From: Cephalopachus bancanus
Taxonomy: Eukaryota; Chordata; Mammalia; Primates; Tarsiidae
NCBI GenBank assembly: GCA_027257055.1
Contig: JAPVLO010000133.1
Span: 992,001 to 1,056,000 of the forward strand
Reading direction: 5' to 3'
DNA: 64,000 nucleotides
The translations under genes and the position numbers were made by a program. Positions 10,427 to 23,495 of this stretch are shown here, piece after piece. Each line of letters opens with the position of its first letter. Within the stretch, counting starts at the first letter, position 1. Under the pieces are notes generated by a model that did no database searches, was not told the DNA's origin, and worked only from the letters and a program-made list of their open reading frames with translations.

Positions 10427-10793
10427 GCTATGATTTGAATGTTTGTTTATCCTTGAAATTCATGTGTTGAAATCCTACCCTTCAAGAGGATGTTATTAGG
10501 AAATGGGGCTTTGTGAAGGTAATTAGGTTATGAGGTAATTAGGTAATTAGGTTACAAAGACCACATAAATGGGATTAGTGCCTTTATAAAAAGAGATCCC
10601 AGAGAGATCCCTGGCACCTTTCCACCTTGTGAGATTGCAGTGAGAAGACTATCATCTATGAGGAAGAGGGCCCTCACCACATAACAAATCTGCCCGCACC
10701 TTGATCTTGAACCTGCCTCACTCCAGAACTGAGAGATAAATATTTGTTGTTTATCAGCCAGTCTATGATATTTTGTTATAACACTCTAATGAG
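10427..10793 (+). mobile_element. MaLR LTR, MST type
   Basis: Begins 'ggctatgatttgaatgtttg' and passes through 'tgttgaaatcctacc', 'gggattagtgcctttataaaa', 'ccaccttgtgagattgcagtg', 'cttgatcttgaacctgcct' and 'cagtctatgatattttgttat', the MST/THE1 layout in order. Length about 365 bp is near the usual 400-430. A small internal triplication of 'gtaattag' lies at about 10518-10552. It is a solo LTR of the mammalian apparent LTR retrotransposon group and no internal region is seen. Confidence 0.85.
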
Positions 10794-12650
10794 CTTTAAT
10801 TCTCCCTTTGTTTTTGAGTCTTGCCTTACCCATGTGTGGTTCCGGGAGCAGCACTTTAGCTGAGTTATTTGTAGAATTTGGACTCCACCTCAACTACTTG
10901 CTCCTTTCTTAAACTTTCTGCCTCTAGTTCTATAAAACAGTAAGACTGCAGATTTTCAATCAAGAACTTACTTGCTTTACATGGTGCTGGCAGGGTAAAA
11001 TTCAGGCTAAAATTATGAAAAATAAAAATGAACAAATGTCACCCAGTGCTACTTTCTTCTGCTTCTAAGGTAGAATCTTCTCCAGAATCTGCCTCTTTTC
11101 AGTCACTCTCTAGTGTCTTCAGACAATTTTTTTTTCTATTTTAAACAGAACACATAGATTGGTTTAAATAGAGGACAATGACAGATGCAGTGAAACAGTA
11201 AGATGACATAATTTGGGGGAAAATTTACTTGGTTTTGGAATATTTTGTAAAATTATCAAATTTTACCTGAGTCAAGATGATCTACTGAATTTACTGGTTC
11301 GTACTTAGAATTAACAGAACATGAAATAAGTCAAGCAGAGTAGACTAGTGGAAAGAGAGATTTGCTAGTATTAAAAAACTTAAATAATAAAATTTAAGAC
11401 TTCAAAGAATGACAATAAGTCTATTTTTCTTCTATTAGCTTCTCAATAATGTGAATTTTTAGTATATGGAACACACATCTATACTATGATAGAAATTTTT
11501 ATTATCAGCCATTCTATGATAAATTATTATCATAGTAGAACTACATGAATGCAAATATAGATAATAAAACAAGATTTTATTGCATGCTTTATGTATTTTA
11601 CTTCATAATTATGAAAGAAGAAAAGTTCATGATTCCTGCTCATTATGTCTATTTTTGTTATCTTTCTCATGACTAACATTACTTTAGAAAACTCAGATGT
11701 CAACTATATGGCGCTTTTGCCAGGTGCACTCACTCCTTGTGGACATTGTCAGGTCAGGACTGTTTTTTTCCCCCTCTCTTCACAACAGAATCTAACTTTT
11801 ATTAATAAAGATGTGTTCCTCTAAAATACTTTTTAAAGTTTAGAATCCATGTTTAAGTAGAGAAGAGATCAACTCACTCTTTGACAAATATTCATGTTAC
11901 AATTTTACCAAGATAATTTTTGTAAAATTGATATATTGTAACTTAAAAATTCCTATATAGAGCTTAGTTTTTATTAAAATTGAATTCAGAATTGAATTGA
12001 ACATTGTTGCTTATCTACTAATATAAAATAATGGATTGGATATTTATTGGTTTATTTTCCTTCCAAATTAGTCAGTATCAGTAATAATAGGAAATTGTTT
12101 CCCTTTATTTTGCAAAATGGAATTTTTTGTGCCTGCTCATTATGGTTTTTATGTTTCTTGAAATATTACTGACTCTGTTTGTATTGTTTTTATATTTTGC
12201 AAATTTAATTGTAATCATCCATGCAAAGTTATATCTCTTTTTACCAAGCCAGTGACACAAAGAACTATATGACAGTGTTTTCCCTGTTTCATATGACTGG
12301 AAGTGTGTGACAGGAAGGCAGAGTAGCTTGTACATGTACGTTTTTCTGAGGAGTGTGAGAGAACAATATCTTATATGTTTTGTTCTTAAAACTGTTGTTA
12401 AGTTTATCTTAGTTTTTAGTCCATGCCATTGCCAATTCTATATAACAAACGTAAGTTTACACTTTTATTATGTAAGAGAACATAATAAAATAACCAGCTT
12501 GGTAATGCATATATTTTTTTGACTCAAAGAACCTCCTTTTGATTTCTCTTTAAGGTTTCCAACTTTCCAGTTTACATCCTGCCTAAAGTTGCTTTTCTGG
12601 TAATTGTTACTGCTTAATCAAAGAATTTTATTGTAGATTTAGTTAAAGAA
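10794..12650. other. Unclassified AT-rich DNA
   Basis: No gene or confident repeat seen. Short open frames on both strands (for example 12105-12335 minus) lack any recognisable domain. Confidence 0.4.
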
Positions 12651-12659
12651 GACCTTCTA

Positions 12660-12845
12660 AATATGAAAGCCGAGCATGGTTTAATGTTGCTCACTGTCTA
12701 GGTTTCTTTCCAGTTCCACCACTTATTTATTATGCAGCTATGAGCCACTACCTCTATTTTGTTGTCTGTTAAGTGGAGCTAATATCAGTAGTTTACACAT
12801 GAGTTTGGTAAGAAGATTAAAGGATTAAGTGAGATATTCCCTGTA
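12660..12845 (+). repeat. MIR SINE relic
   Basis: Shows the MIR order: 'ccagttccaccacttattt', a 'cagctatgagccactacctctattttg' block replacing the usual 'gctgtgtgaccttgggcaa..cctctctg', then 'gtctgttaagtggagctaat' and 'gattaaaggattaagtgagata'. Divergence is high, as usual for this ancient tRNA-derived SINE. Confidence 0.65.
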
Positions 12846-14215
12846 GAACTCTCAAAGGGGCATCAGTCACACATCAGGCATGCCATGGTGTTATGCATTG
12901 ATTCTATGTATCATGAAGTTTCACAATGATGCCACAAAATGACATAACATGACATTAGGTAGGTTATCATATATGTAGAAGGAACAAAACTTCTCTTTTA
13001 CTTTGTGGAAAATATGAAATGCTTCTATGTGTGGTTTTGGCAATATTTGCGTTCATTATGACATATGATCACTCCCCAGTGATTCCCTAATAGAGAATTG
13101 AAAGCTACGTGCAACGAAGAATGTAGTATCCTTGTCTTTAAACTCATAAATAATCCCTCTTTATTGTGTGAGAAATTATTTATAAGAAAATAGTCCCTTT
13201 AGTGTAGATTTCTTTTTCTCCTCTCCTGTCTTACAGTCTCTCTGATTTTTTGCACTAGTGATATATTTTCAAACTCTGCTTTGCAATACACTGAGTAATT
13301 TCTCTGTCCCTCTTAACACCAGGTAATTTTTTAAACTCTTCTCAGCAACACTGCTCCCAACTAGACACAATCCAGTCTGCTTCTTCCATAAAATAGTGAT
13401 AAATGAGTAGAGCAGTGACCTTTTATAATGAGAAATATCACAAGACTGCCTTTCTCACAGTATTTCAAGTGCATTTCCTCCTGAAAGATCATAAGAAACT
13501 ACCTTTTATGTTCTTCTCACTAAAATTGGTCAGCTCTTGAATTTTGTGCTGATTCTTTCATGTGTAGAACCAGATGGGATAAAATTTGCCACATTCTATT
13601 AAAATAATCAAAAGTTTTAGAAGCCTATTCATATTTTTATTCAAATGAACAAAATCATAAAAATAATGTAGGTATATTTGCTTTATTATGTTTTTGAATC
13701 TTGGTAAATATTTTCTTATATGTTTAGACTGCTGAGTTGTAAAGTTCCATCCTAAATACCCTAAGGATTTAAGAACAATAAAAAGAATATTATAATGAAT
13801 TGGGCCTTTGATAAAATTGGCTTTGTTCTCACAAGCATAAAATCAGAATTTATATTAAATTATAGTTTTATGTTCTTGACCAACCCAGGCAGAACTGAAG
13901 CATCCAGATTAGAGAATATAAGAAGTCATCAGTTCGTCATGGAAACACCCATGCTACTTCAGTCATTTTGAGCCAATAGATGTAATTCCATTCTTTAAGG
14001 AAGGGAGTTACTCCTAAATTTTTTTTAGTTATCCTTTGTAATATTGAGAATAAACTATAGGCAAGCCTCTGTGATAGACCATGTAATATTATGTACAATT
14101 TTAGGAAAAATAGTAAATTCTTATTAGTGTTTCTGAATATGATAAAGAATAATATTACCACTATAATAATAATAATAGGCAATGTAAGGTAAGTGCTTTT
14201 AAAAAATAATTAAAT
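12846..14215. other. Unclassified DNA
   Basis: AT-rich DNA with no recognised gene. A short ATT/AAT-rich patch occurs at about 14158-14176. Confidence 0.4.
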
Positions 14216-14265
14216 TAGTCTGGTGGTGTTGTTCAAGATGATCTACTTGAAAGAATGCATAGGAA
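14216..14265 (+). repeat. Direct repeat copy A of an unnamed old repeat
   Basis: 'tctggtggtgttgttcaag' through 'gaaagaatgca' is about 80% the same as 15083-15130. The following 400 bp look like an old interspersed repeat that I cannot name. Confidence 0.4.
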
Positions 14266-15082
14266 TTTGATGAAGAAAGCCTTCCGATTAGAGATCAAGG
14301 GAAATAAGACATGGAGAAAGTAACTATTGAGTTTGAAGTAAGACAAGGCAGAAATTTGATAAGATATGAGGAAGAGCCATATTCAAGCTTGAGGGTATTG
14401 CCGAAACGAAGAGGCGGGGAGGGCAAGTTCAGAACATCAGAATACATGCATTGGGAAACAAGTTATTGACTGGAGCAAGTATCCTGGAAAGATGCATGTG
14501 GCTCCCTAACTCTTGGCATCATAGTAAAAAAGAGAATTGTGTCAGACACTGCTGTATGCACCATGATTGTGCTCCAGGGAAGGGCTCCTGTCGCCTCTAC
14601 TCTTATTCTTTTCTTTTAGTACAAGCATGAGATCAACATTATAAGTAGGAAAATAAATATTTAAGTTTAGCCATCAAAGAGTCTGAGCTTAGATACTATC
14701 AATCTTTGTGAGTACTATGAAAGCCCTCTTTGCAGCCTCTGGAAATCTGGGAGACTGTGAATGTTGCAATCCCTTTTGCTGATGGGAGGAGGCAACTGCA
14801 CCTTGGGAAGCTGGCCCTTGAATACCATCTCTCATGCTGGAAAAGGAGAAAACATCAGTCCATTACTAAGCACACCAGTGAAAGAGCATGGGCCATTTGT
14901 TATATAAAAGGCATGTTCATAGGATAGTGACTGTCCAATTTGCATGAAGCATAGCATATGAGCAGGCAAGCAAGTGGCAGATACTTTTGGGCTGGTTTCT
15001 GATTTTGAAATGGCAATCACAAGTCAGCCAAAAGTGTTAAGTCCTAGAGTATAAGTGTTATGATCAAAGTGTTGCTTAGGAA
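14266..15082. other. Unclassified DNA between two direct repeats
   Basis: Purine-rich, probably old repeat DNA. No coding evidence despite a 65-codon plus-strand open frame at 14730-14927. Confidence 0.35.
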
Positions 15083-15130
15083 ATTATTCTGGTAGTGATG
15101 TTCAAGATGATTGACATGAAAGAATGCCCA
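15083..15130 (+). repeat. Direct repeat copy B
   Basis: 'tctggtagtgatgttcaag' through 'gaaagaatgcc', paired with copy A about 870 bp upstream. Confidence 0.4.
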
Positions 15131-16719
15131 AAGCCAGGATACCAACTTGTAAGTCATCATAAATAAGGGTTTGTTTTTTTAAAAAAAAGTGACAGTGGAA
15201 ACTGGAAAAGAAATACATGAATATGAGGGAGGCTATAAATAAGGAAATTATAGACAACTGCTTCATATGGAAGAGTAAATAATTCTGAGTTTTCAAGCTT
15301 GAATTATAATCCAATGGGAAGACATTCTGAAGAAAGTGCATTAGAGATAGATGAAATGCTTTAGATAGATAGACAATGTTATGAAGCTAAAGGCACAGCT
15401 AGAAGCCAATGCACAGAAAACTATTAAACATGTTGTATTAAATCTTAGAGAAAAATTAAAACTGAAGTTACAAATAAAAATGCATATACCTATAGACAAT
15501 GTTTCCAGTCTAAAGAGTCTACCTAAATCTAAAGTGTCTAGATTTACAAGCCAAATGAATTAAAAATTGATGGACTAAGATTTGACTAACTATAGATTTA
15601 AATTTAAAAGTGAGGTCACAGTCTTAAAAATCTATATTGAAGGGCTAATAATTCTGGAGACTCCATCTAAATTCTTCAGGTAGACGCAATGACATTCTTT
15701 GGTTCTTGACAAAAAAGATATGAGTGAATAATAGGTCTTCTCTTTGATGTACACATCTTGGCAGTGATTTCTAATGTGAATTATTCCCTAGAAGTTTCCA
15801 CCTTGTTCTTTAGAATAAGAGGGAATTTCTTTAAAGTCATGTGTTTACAATATAACCCTTAACATCACCTATGTGATTATTATAATATAAATCCATGTAG
15901 TATGACTTAGCCAGCTTTGAAGTAGGTTTTTATAAAAGAAAATTTTGGCTGAACACTTACATAAGACAATCTGTCTTGAGTGTCATATTTATTTCAACAT
16001 GGTTTATTAGTACTACTAATAACATGCTTGTAGTCTCTGTACTGTAGAGGCCAAAGGCAAATATTAAACAAGTCTTTCAATCCTTGTCTTGTCCTGTAGC
16101 AGCTATGTGTCCCAAGGAAAAATTATTTTTGAGTTTCTAAAATGGAGCTAGTAATATTTTTCTCCCAAATATTTGTGCAGGAATATGAGTTTGCAAGAAG
16201 CATGGCATAGAGAGTGGCACACATTAAACATTCATTTTTCCCTATATTAATTGAGCTATCTTATTCTAATGACCTGTAAATAGCTAATCTTTGCTATTTA
16301 TTGTCATGCAGTTTCCATGGGTCAAGAATGCAAGCACAGCTTAACTCAATCTTCTGCTCATGGTTCACAAGGCCTCATTCAGTATGTCAGCCAGTCCAAA
16401 TTCTTTACTGGGGCTCATGATACTCTTCTGAACTCATGTGACTATCGGTGGAATTCAATCTTTGCAGCTGTAGAACTCATGGTGACTTGGTTCTTCAACA
16501 ATAGCAGGAGAGAGAATTTATATAATTTTATTAATATTTTACCTCTAGACACTTTTCAAGTGGCTTCTCTGATTAGTTCTAGGTCACCCGGCATAATCTC
16601 CTCTTAGGTTATTTAAACTTAACTGATTAGAGATCTTAATTGGATCTGTAAAATCCTTTCAACTTTTTCATATGATGTAGTGTAATTATGGGGATGATAT
16701 TCTAACACATTGCTATAGT
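15131..16719. other. Unclassified DNA
   Basis: No exon recognised. A 96-codon open frame at 16317-16607 has no domain I know. The DNA around 16.32-16.52 kb ('ggttcacaaggcctcattca', 'cagctgtagaactcatggtg') reads like an interspersed repeat of unknown class. Confidence 0.35.
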
Positions 16720-16725
16720 CTATTG

Positions 16726-16973
16726 TGTGGGAAGCTTTCATCATGTTATAAAAAACATGTATTATGCAATAAACAACATGGCCGCTGGCTGGTAGAATAA
16801 CCTATCAGAAACAACCACGTAGCCGCAGTACGTTGGCTGCCAGGCAGCATATATAGGCAAACAACTGCACCAGAGAGAGAGCCATTTTGTCTTTGTAAAG
16901 AGCACATTAAGACCTGGAGTAAACTTGTCTGCAGAAGAACGGTGTCGGTGTCGTCTTTCTTCGGCTCGCGACA
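16726..16973 (+). mobile_element. Solo LTR, class II (ERV2/ERV-K-like) endogenous retrovirus
   Basis: Starts TGTGGGAAGC and ends CTCGCGACA, the TG...CA limits of an LTR, and is flanked by the exact 6-bp duplication CTATTG at 16720-16725 and 16974-16979. A 6-bp TSD is typical of class II retroviruses. Inside are an AATAAA at about 16768, a TATA-like 'catatatagg' at about 16848 and a GC-rich end with several CpG. At 248 bp it is short for the class. No internal retroviral sequence is present, so the provirus has recombined out. Confidence 0.85.
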
Positions 16974-16979
16974 CTATTG

Positions 16980-18945
16980 GTTAAATACAAGTTAGATTTG
17001 AGATAGCATAGATTATAAAGATAATGTAATAGTTCTTGTTATTCTTGTAACTAAGAAAATTAGGATAAACAAAGAAATGGAGACACTAACTTCAAGGTTT
17101 CATTCTTTCTGTCTCTCTCTCTTTGCCCTCCTTACCCCACACTTCTGTGCCAACTTCAGACTCTCAAACCAGATATTTCTGAGAAGCTAAAACTATGACC
17201 AGAGAAGCTTCTGAGTTCATGTAATCACAAACTTGAAAACTAAGAGAAAATAATGCTTTTTCCTTCCTTCAGTTTGGAAAAATAGCATAGAGGTACTATG
17301 ATTTACTTCCTCACGGATCATATCCCTATCTTTTTGCAGATAGATGTACAAACTTCTGTACATTGTCAGTTTCTTCAATGCCATTTAGATAAGAGAATGA
17401 GAATATTCGCTCCCCCCGGCCAAAAATGAGTAGCACTGACATGTCAATGATGGGAATTGGTGTACACTGAGGAACTACTTCCAAAGTTTATAAGCCAGTG
17501 CCTGAGCCAGAATTTTTTCCTGTAAGATAGAAAGGAAATACTAGAATGCAGTGCCTGGAAAGATGCCAGGAAATTGATGCCTGGTAAGAGAAAGTATTTT
17601 GCTCATTGATGAAACTAGCAAAATTAATTGAAATTGTTACTGATTCTGCATTGTGAAGTGTTCTAGCAGCTCATTACTATAGGAACTCTATCACCCACTG
17701 TAGAATTTCATGATTTGTTGAAATGAAAAAGAACCAAAACTTTCCTTGTTTTCAAGCAAATGACCCTACAGCAGAAGTGCTATTCTTCTGCTTATAGTAC
17801 TTTTAAATTTACCGTTGGTTTACCTTGTCGTCTTAGCAAACCACATGACCTTTTTCCTTTTTTGTCTCAATGTCTCTGTATACCTGTGTGAGTGAAAGCA
17901 GATCAGATGCAACGTAAGCTTCTTTTGCCTTTATAGGGTACCACCTTTCTGAAAATATCTTGAAGAGAGTTACAGTAGCTTTATATTTTAGCAAGAACAT
18001 TCTAGTCAGGCACATTCAGACTATCTGTTTTTCAATTTTTCAATACTTTCCATACACTTATAAATATGCAGCAAGAAATCCAATGATTACAAAGTAGGAT
18101 TACAAAATAGTCTTGTGATTCTCTTTGGAATGGAAGCAAGTAAGAACTATTGGGAGATTATTATCAAAATAAAAACAAAGAAAATAAATGAGTAAAATTA
18201 ATTTTCCTGACAGGACCTATAAAATGTATACCTTTTTTCCACTGTCTGTTTTTTTTTTAAACTCTAAATAAATATTCTCTTTGGGTTCCCAAGATAAAAT
18301 GGATTCATATTTCACCGAGCAAAATTCTAGAAAATGCTTCAGAAACGGAGCAGTACCTAGAAGAAGAGTGATAACAAATCTGTTGTTCTCTGTTAAACAC
18401 GGGCCAGAGGAATTTAGGATAATTAAACACAAATTGAAATGTACAACCAACATTGCACTTTTAGTTTTACTTTCACTATGTCTCTCTCTTTTTCCCTATA
18501 AACTTCCAAGTGTTTTGTTCCCACTTTTTAAAGATGCCTATGAAGAAGTCAGAGTACTGGTATTATCATTTTTATTTTGCAGATGGGACTGTTTAAATAC
18601 ATTTCCTAGAATTGCAGTGCTGTTAAATTAGTATCCAAAGCTTGGTTGACCACTGAGCTGGGGCTAGGTTTAAAGGAAACTGTTTTGTGTCAGTATTTCT
18701 GACCAAAACCTGATTTTGTCTCATGCCTTGTTCTGGTCTCCATTTGCTTGGCAGTGAAACTTTTGGCATGCTAATTTCTGCCTGTGAAGACCAGATTTCC
18801 CACTTGATTAGGGTGGTTCACTCATTAAATAAGGGCCTTTGTATTCTATGTTTCCTCTTTTCCAAAAGTTATCCCCATAGATACTCCCATAAATTGCTAC
18901 AGTTTTTAATTTAGAGTTCTTCCAAAATGTTAATTCCTGGTAGAG
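16980..18945. other. Unclassified DNA
   Basis: No host gene seen. The longest open frame that does not lie in a named repeat (18281-18631 plus, 116 codons) ends over a MIR-like 'ttttgcagatgggactg' and has no known domain. The 'cccccggccaaaaatgagtag' at 17.42 kb may be an old DNA-transposon piece. Confidence 0.4.
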
Positions 18946-18949
18946 GAAT

Positions 18950-19140
18950 CGTCCCTGACCACCATTTGGAAGAACACATCTGAATAATTCTCTATCCTCC
19001 CACTGTGGCCTATTTTCTGTCACTGTGTTCACTTTCTCCTGACATTATAGCACATGTTTGTCTGTATCTCCTCATGTAAACTCCCTAAGAGGAAGGCCTT
19101 TCTTTCGTTGCCTTTCTGTTTATAGCATATAACAATTAAA
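18950..19140 (+). repeat. L2 LINE 3'-end relic
   Basis: 'tccctgaccaccatttgga', 'tctatcctcccac', 'tatagcacatgtttgtctgta' and 'gtaaactccctaagaggaagg' follow the order of the L2 3' end (protein end, then the 'actgtgagctccttgaggg' block). Confidence 0.55.
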
Positions 19141-19559
19141 GGGTGAGGTGAGGATTGACTGTATAAGCTGATGCCACCTCAAAGAAAGCTATTAGAACTG
19201 GAATGTCCCTGAAGAATTATAAAGGGGACATAACATTTCATTTACACCCGAACAATAACTGAATTAATATGCTTCTTGCTTAAATGTCGTATGAGATCAA
19301 GAGGTATACAATTCAAATACAGTATATCAACCTAGTCAAAAAATCAAGTGTGCCAGTTTTGGGTTCTGAGCCACCTCAAAAAATCATGAGTGATTACTAA
19401 ATAAGTTAGTAGACAGCTATCATTAAATGCAGAAAATGACAGAAAAATAGGAAATGTGGAGAAAGTAGGTCTAGATTTAAGGCCCACTCTTGCTTTTTCC
19501 TATAATTTCCCTTGTGTTTTTTTAAGATTTCAGAAATAGGTACTTGAATATTTCCTGAA
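19141..19559. other. Unclassified DNA
   Basis: Nothing recognised. Confidence 0.4.
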
Positions 19560-20095
19560 AAACTTCCCAAACTTCTTTTTAAAAATCCTTTACACTTTCT
19601 TTATTCTTTTAGAGAACTAATGGACACTTGTGGCAACTAGCAAAATGATTTTAAAATGTATAAAGAAAAAAATAATTTTATCCACCTGTTTTATATGTTA
19701 CGTCCATTTGTACCCTAATATCATTCTATACTATAACTTGGCATGCTTCCCTTTCCACTTTTCTCCATGTTCTTAAACAATTATATGTACATGTATTTAC
19801 AAAAATTGAATTATAATATGCATACTACTCCACAATTTGCTTTTTTCCCTATGGTATATCATGGTCACCTTTTCTACTGAGGGATATAAAACCATCTTTT
19901 GTTAAAAACTGAATGATATTTCTCATGGATATACTGTCATTTTCAAAATTATTCTCTTTTGACAGATATTGTTGATTCCATATATTTTTTCCATCACAAA
20001 AAAGCTTTAGTAAATACATTGAGCATATAAATTTCATTTCTGTATACCAGATTCCCAAAAGTGGACTTACTGGATAAAGTCTCTGCTTCTAATTT
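19560..20095 (-). mobile_element. Ancient L1M fragment, antisense
   Basis: Contains 'tgtacatgtatttacaaaaa', 'ctactccacaatttgctttt', 'tctcatggatatactgtcatt' and 'cccaaaagtggacttactggat', matching the antisense order of an old L1. No open frame of interest. Confidence 0.6.
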
Positions 20096-23000
20096 TTAAA
20101 AATAATGGGTGTATTTTCTAGAAAAATTGTAAAATACAATGTTTTTCTTGCTTTAAATTTGTAAATATTGTCAAGATATTACTGAAATTTCTGTTTTATT
20201 ATGAATTTAAGATGATTCAGCAATAATTTTCAATCTAAAATAATTTTTTTGATATCAGTAATTATTATCATTACATAGACATATAAAAATTCCATACAAA
20301 TGCATGTTTTTCAAATGCTACTGAATTGTCTGACACCAGGTTATTTTATTAAGAGTAAGTTTAAGTTCAAATAGAAAGTGTTTGCAAAAACTGGCATCTT
20401 CAGTTTCTCTCCATGGAAAATATTAAGAAGAAAAAGAAAAAAAAAGGAAAAATAAAATAAATGAGCACAATTCCTTATCTTTAAGGATTGTCAACAGCAG
20501 AGTTGTAGGACATAAAACATATAGTATTGTATACAAGTTCTAGGGAGAATTCTTAACAGTGTGGCAACAAGTGTCCAAAAGTCGTGCAAATTTCATTCTT
20601 CTCCCCCAAAACACAATTGTATCCTTCTCAAAATATGTATTTTCCTAGTACCATAACTAGGATTAAGTCATAGCATAACTGCGTCAGAGTCAGGGACTGA
20701 AAAAAGATGATAAGGAAGAAAAGGGTCTCTACCTCAAAGAAACTAAAGAACCTAGCCTAAGGAGCCGAGGGATTATATGCAGTACCAGAGCCTAAGGATA
20801 CTTTATCAAAGGGATCTGGATATCAATTAAATAAGGGAGAATTTATTGATTTGGGAGCACTTTCCTGAAATACAGGGTTTAACATTCTGAGAAAGATCAG
20901 AGGAGATAGGGGCAAATGTGCTATGGCCATGTTAAGAGAGGCTAAAATGCCAAATTTTTCTATGTTAGACTGTGGAAGAAGGAAGAAAAAGCTCAGGGCA
21001 GTGTACATGCTGGAGTGAAGTGAATATACCATGCAATGCTGGAAAGCCTATCAGATTACTATGTTCTCTGGGAATGCCCGAGGGATGCACCAAGGTTATA
21101 AGGCTAGCAGTGGTAAGAAAGGCATGAGATTCACTGGCAAGTTCAGTAAGTAAGTAATAGGCTTACAGATAGCAATAGGAATGATAAGTCCAGACACAAG
21201 AGCACTGTGGAGCAGGTAGGTGGGGCTTAACTGTCCAAAGTGCAGCATGGTAGATGCAAGTATTGTGGTAGATGGAAGGCTCCAAATGGAAGCCAAAGGG
21301 GCCTCATCTATGGAAGATTATGGAGATTGTTAACAGAGCATGGTGTCCCAAGGGGCTTAATAAATAAGCAACCAAAAAAGGAGTTCCAGTCAACTTGTAT
21401 CCTCAGAAGAACTTAAGAATGGATAATCAAAAATCTGAGGGCAGTGTCCCAACAAAAAGTCAGAATCTCTGCCTAATGTCCAGATCTAAGCCAGTTTTCA
21501 GACTTGGAATCTGCTGATTGAAGAAAAGGCTATAATCTTAGGAGAATTTCAATACCATGACAAGTGTACATGGCAGCAAAACCCCATGTTTGTCCCTGAA
21601 AGAATTTATAACCACTTATTTGAGTAACTATGCACTGGGAAAAAGGGAACATTTTGAGGACTCTTGGGTATAGGATCCATGTTAACATCACATCCAGTGA
21701 TTCAAATAATTTTCATGGTCTCCTTGTTTAAAAAGGGGCATTTATGTGTTGAAGGGCAGATAATGAATAGGGCCCTGGCCAAGGTTTGACTCACAGAGAG
21801 TCTATTGCAGACTTATTCTGTGATCATTTTTCTGGTGCCTGAATATATAATTGGGACAAACATACTTAGTTGTGGGTGCAAGTCCCACATTGGACCCTTG
21901 TCTTGTATGGTAAGAGCTATCATGGGATGAAAGACGAAGTGAAATCCTCCTAAACTGAACTATCTCTGTCCAAGGTAGTCTATCCAAACAGTATTATATC
22001 TTAGGTCAGGGGACATAGAGATTAGTGCCATGTGCAAAGCTCTAAGGATGCATGAGTAGACAGCCCTATCATAAATGCATTGAATTCACCAGTCCTGTCC
22101 TTAGGGAATCCAGATGGAATCTGGAGAATACTTCAAGGAATTACAAAATAATAAAATAGAACAGTTACATACATTGTTCGAGAAAAAACGTTTTTAGAAA
22201 CAAAAAGAGCTAAATTTACATATTGAGACAGGGTATATGTCAGGGAAAATTGACCCAGGTGAGCTGCATGACATTTTCTTGTAAAATTATGGGACATCAG
22301 AATAAGAAAGAAAAAAAAATTGAGCTTTCAAGGAGAAAGATCAAGTTTCTTGCAAAGACAAAATGTCAGTTTGGTTTCATATTTCTTTTTAACAACATTC
22401 AACATCAGCAGACAATAAAGAAATACATAAACAGAAAAAGAAAAAGTAGATTCTGAAGAATACAGAGCTGGGAAGTTGCACTATGGTTAGAAAGGTCACA
22501 GTCATGCTACTCTGAACAAGCAGGATTGAGGGACATTTTTATATCATCTTTCCTTGAGAAATTACTAGAGGACATACATTAGATGATCAAGAGGTCACTG
22601 AGGAAACTATAGCAAAAGGACTGGCAATCAGCATTTAAAATATTTAGCTGTAGAATTACAAACTAATGGGTGGACTAGGGGCATAGGACAGCATTTAATT
22701 GTTGTATGTCTTGCCAAAGAATTGTTTTGTAAGGAGTGGAGCTAAGAAGGTATGAATTTAGTTTTTCAGAATGCCTCTCTTCAAATTGCTGAGATTCAGA
22801 ATGTATTATTTTAGTCTGAGTTATCAAGCAATATAAGTATAAGCATCTTCAACATTACAAAGGGACTAACTCAGAAAAATCTTACTGCCTTATATACAAT
22901 GGTGAAAAACAGATATTGAAGGAAGAAAGGAAAACATAATATTTTTATTACAGCAAATATTAAAATACAAAATTATTATTTTATAATGGAGAACTAAAGG

Positions 23001-23495
23001 CATCATGTAAGATTATAAAGCTAACCAAGATCATAAGGTTAGCACCTTATGAACAATACTTCATAAATGAAAATATTGCATACACACATCAAGAAGCAAA
23101 GAAACAGACTCAAATAAAAAGAATTATTAAAAACACTATGCAAATAAAAATTAAGTTAAAAATTGCTAAAATCAAATGTGTTTTGTCATGTCAATAAAAT
23201 GTAAATATACTCAAGTTCTCTATTAAATGACAATTTCAGATTGGATTGCAATAAAAGAGGTAACTCCGAGCTGTATACTAGAAAACTGAAACAAAAGTGA
23301 AGGCAGAGCTCATGGTCTAAATATCAGACAAAGTGGAAGTCAGGTCTAAAAGCAATAAATGGATTTCAGCTTCTGCCCATGAAAGATTGATTGCTATGGC
23401 AATTGCTGTTCACTGTAAACAATTAGAAAACTGGAAAAATTTATGAAATAAGGTTTTCAAACAATGAACAGTAGAGTAAGGGGCAGAACTGCAGT
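20096..23495. other. Unclassified DNA, purine-rich in places
   Basis: I see no exon or nameable repeat across this stretch. 20.7-21.4 kb has the look of an old LTR or internal ERV region but gives no protein motif. 22.9-23.4 kb is very AT-rich. Confidence 0.35.

Noticed and set aside
18281..18631. 116-codon plus-strand open frame outside the named repeats
   Set aside because: No known domain, no plausible splice or start context, a possible MIR relic at its end, and length within chance for AT-rich DNA of this size.
20810..21350. Possible ERV internal region
   Set aside because: No retroviral protein motif in any frame and no flanking LTR found.
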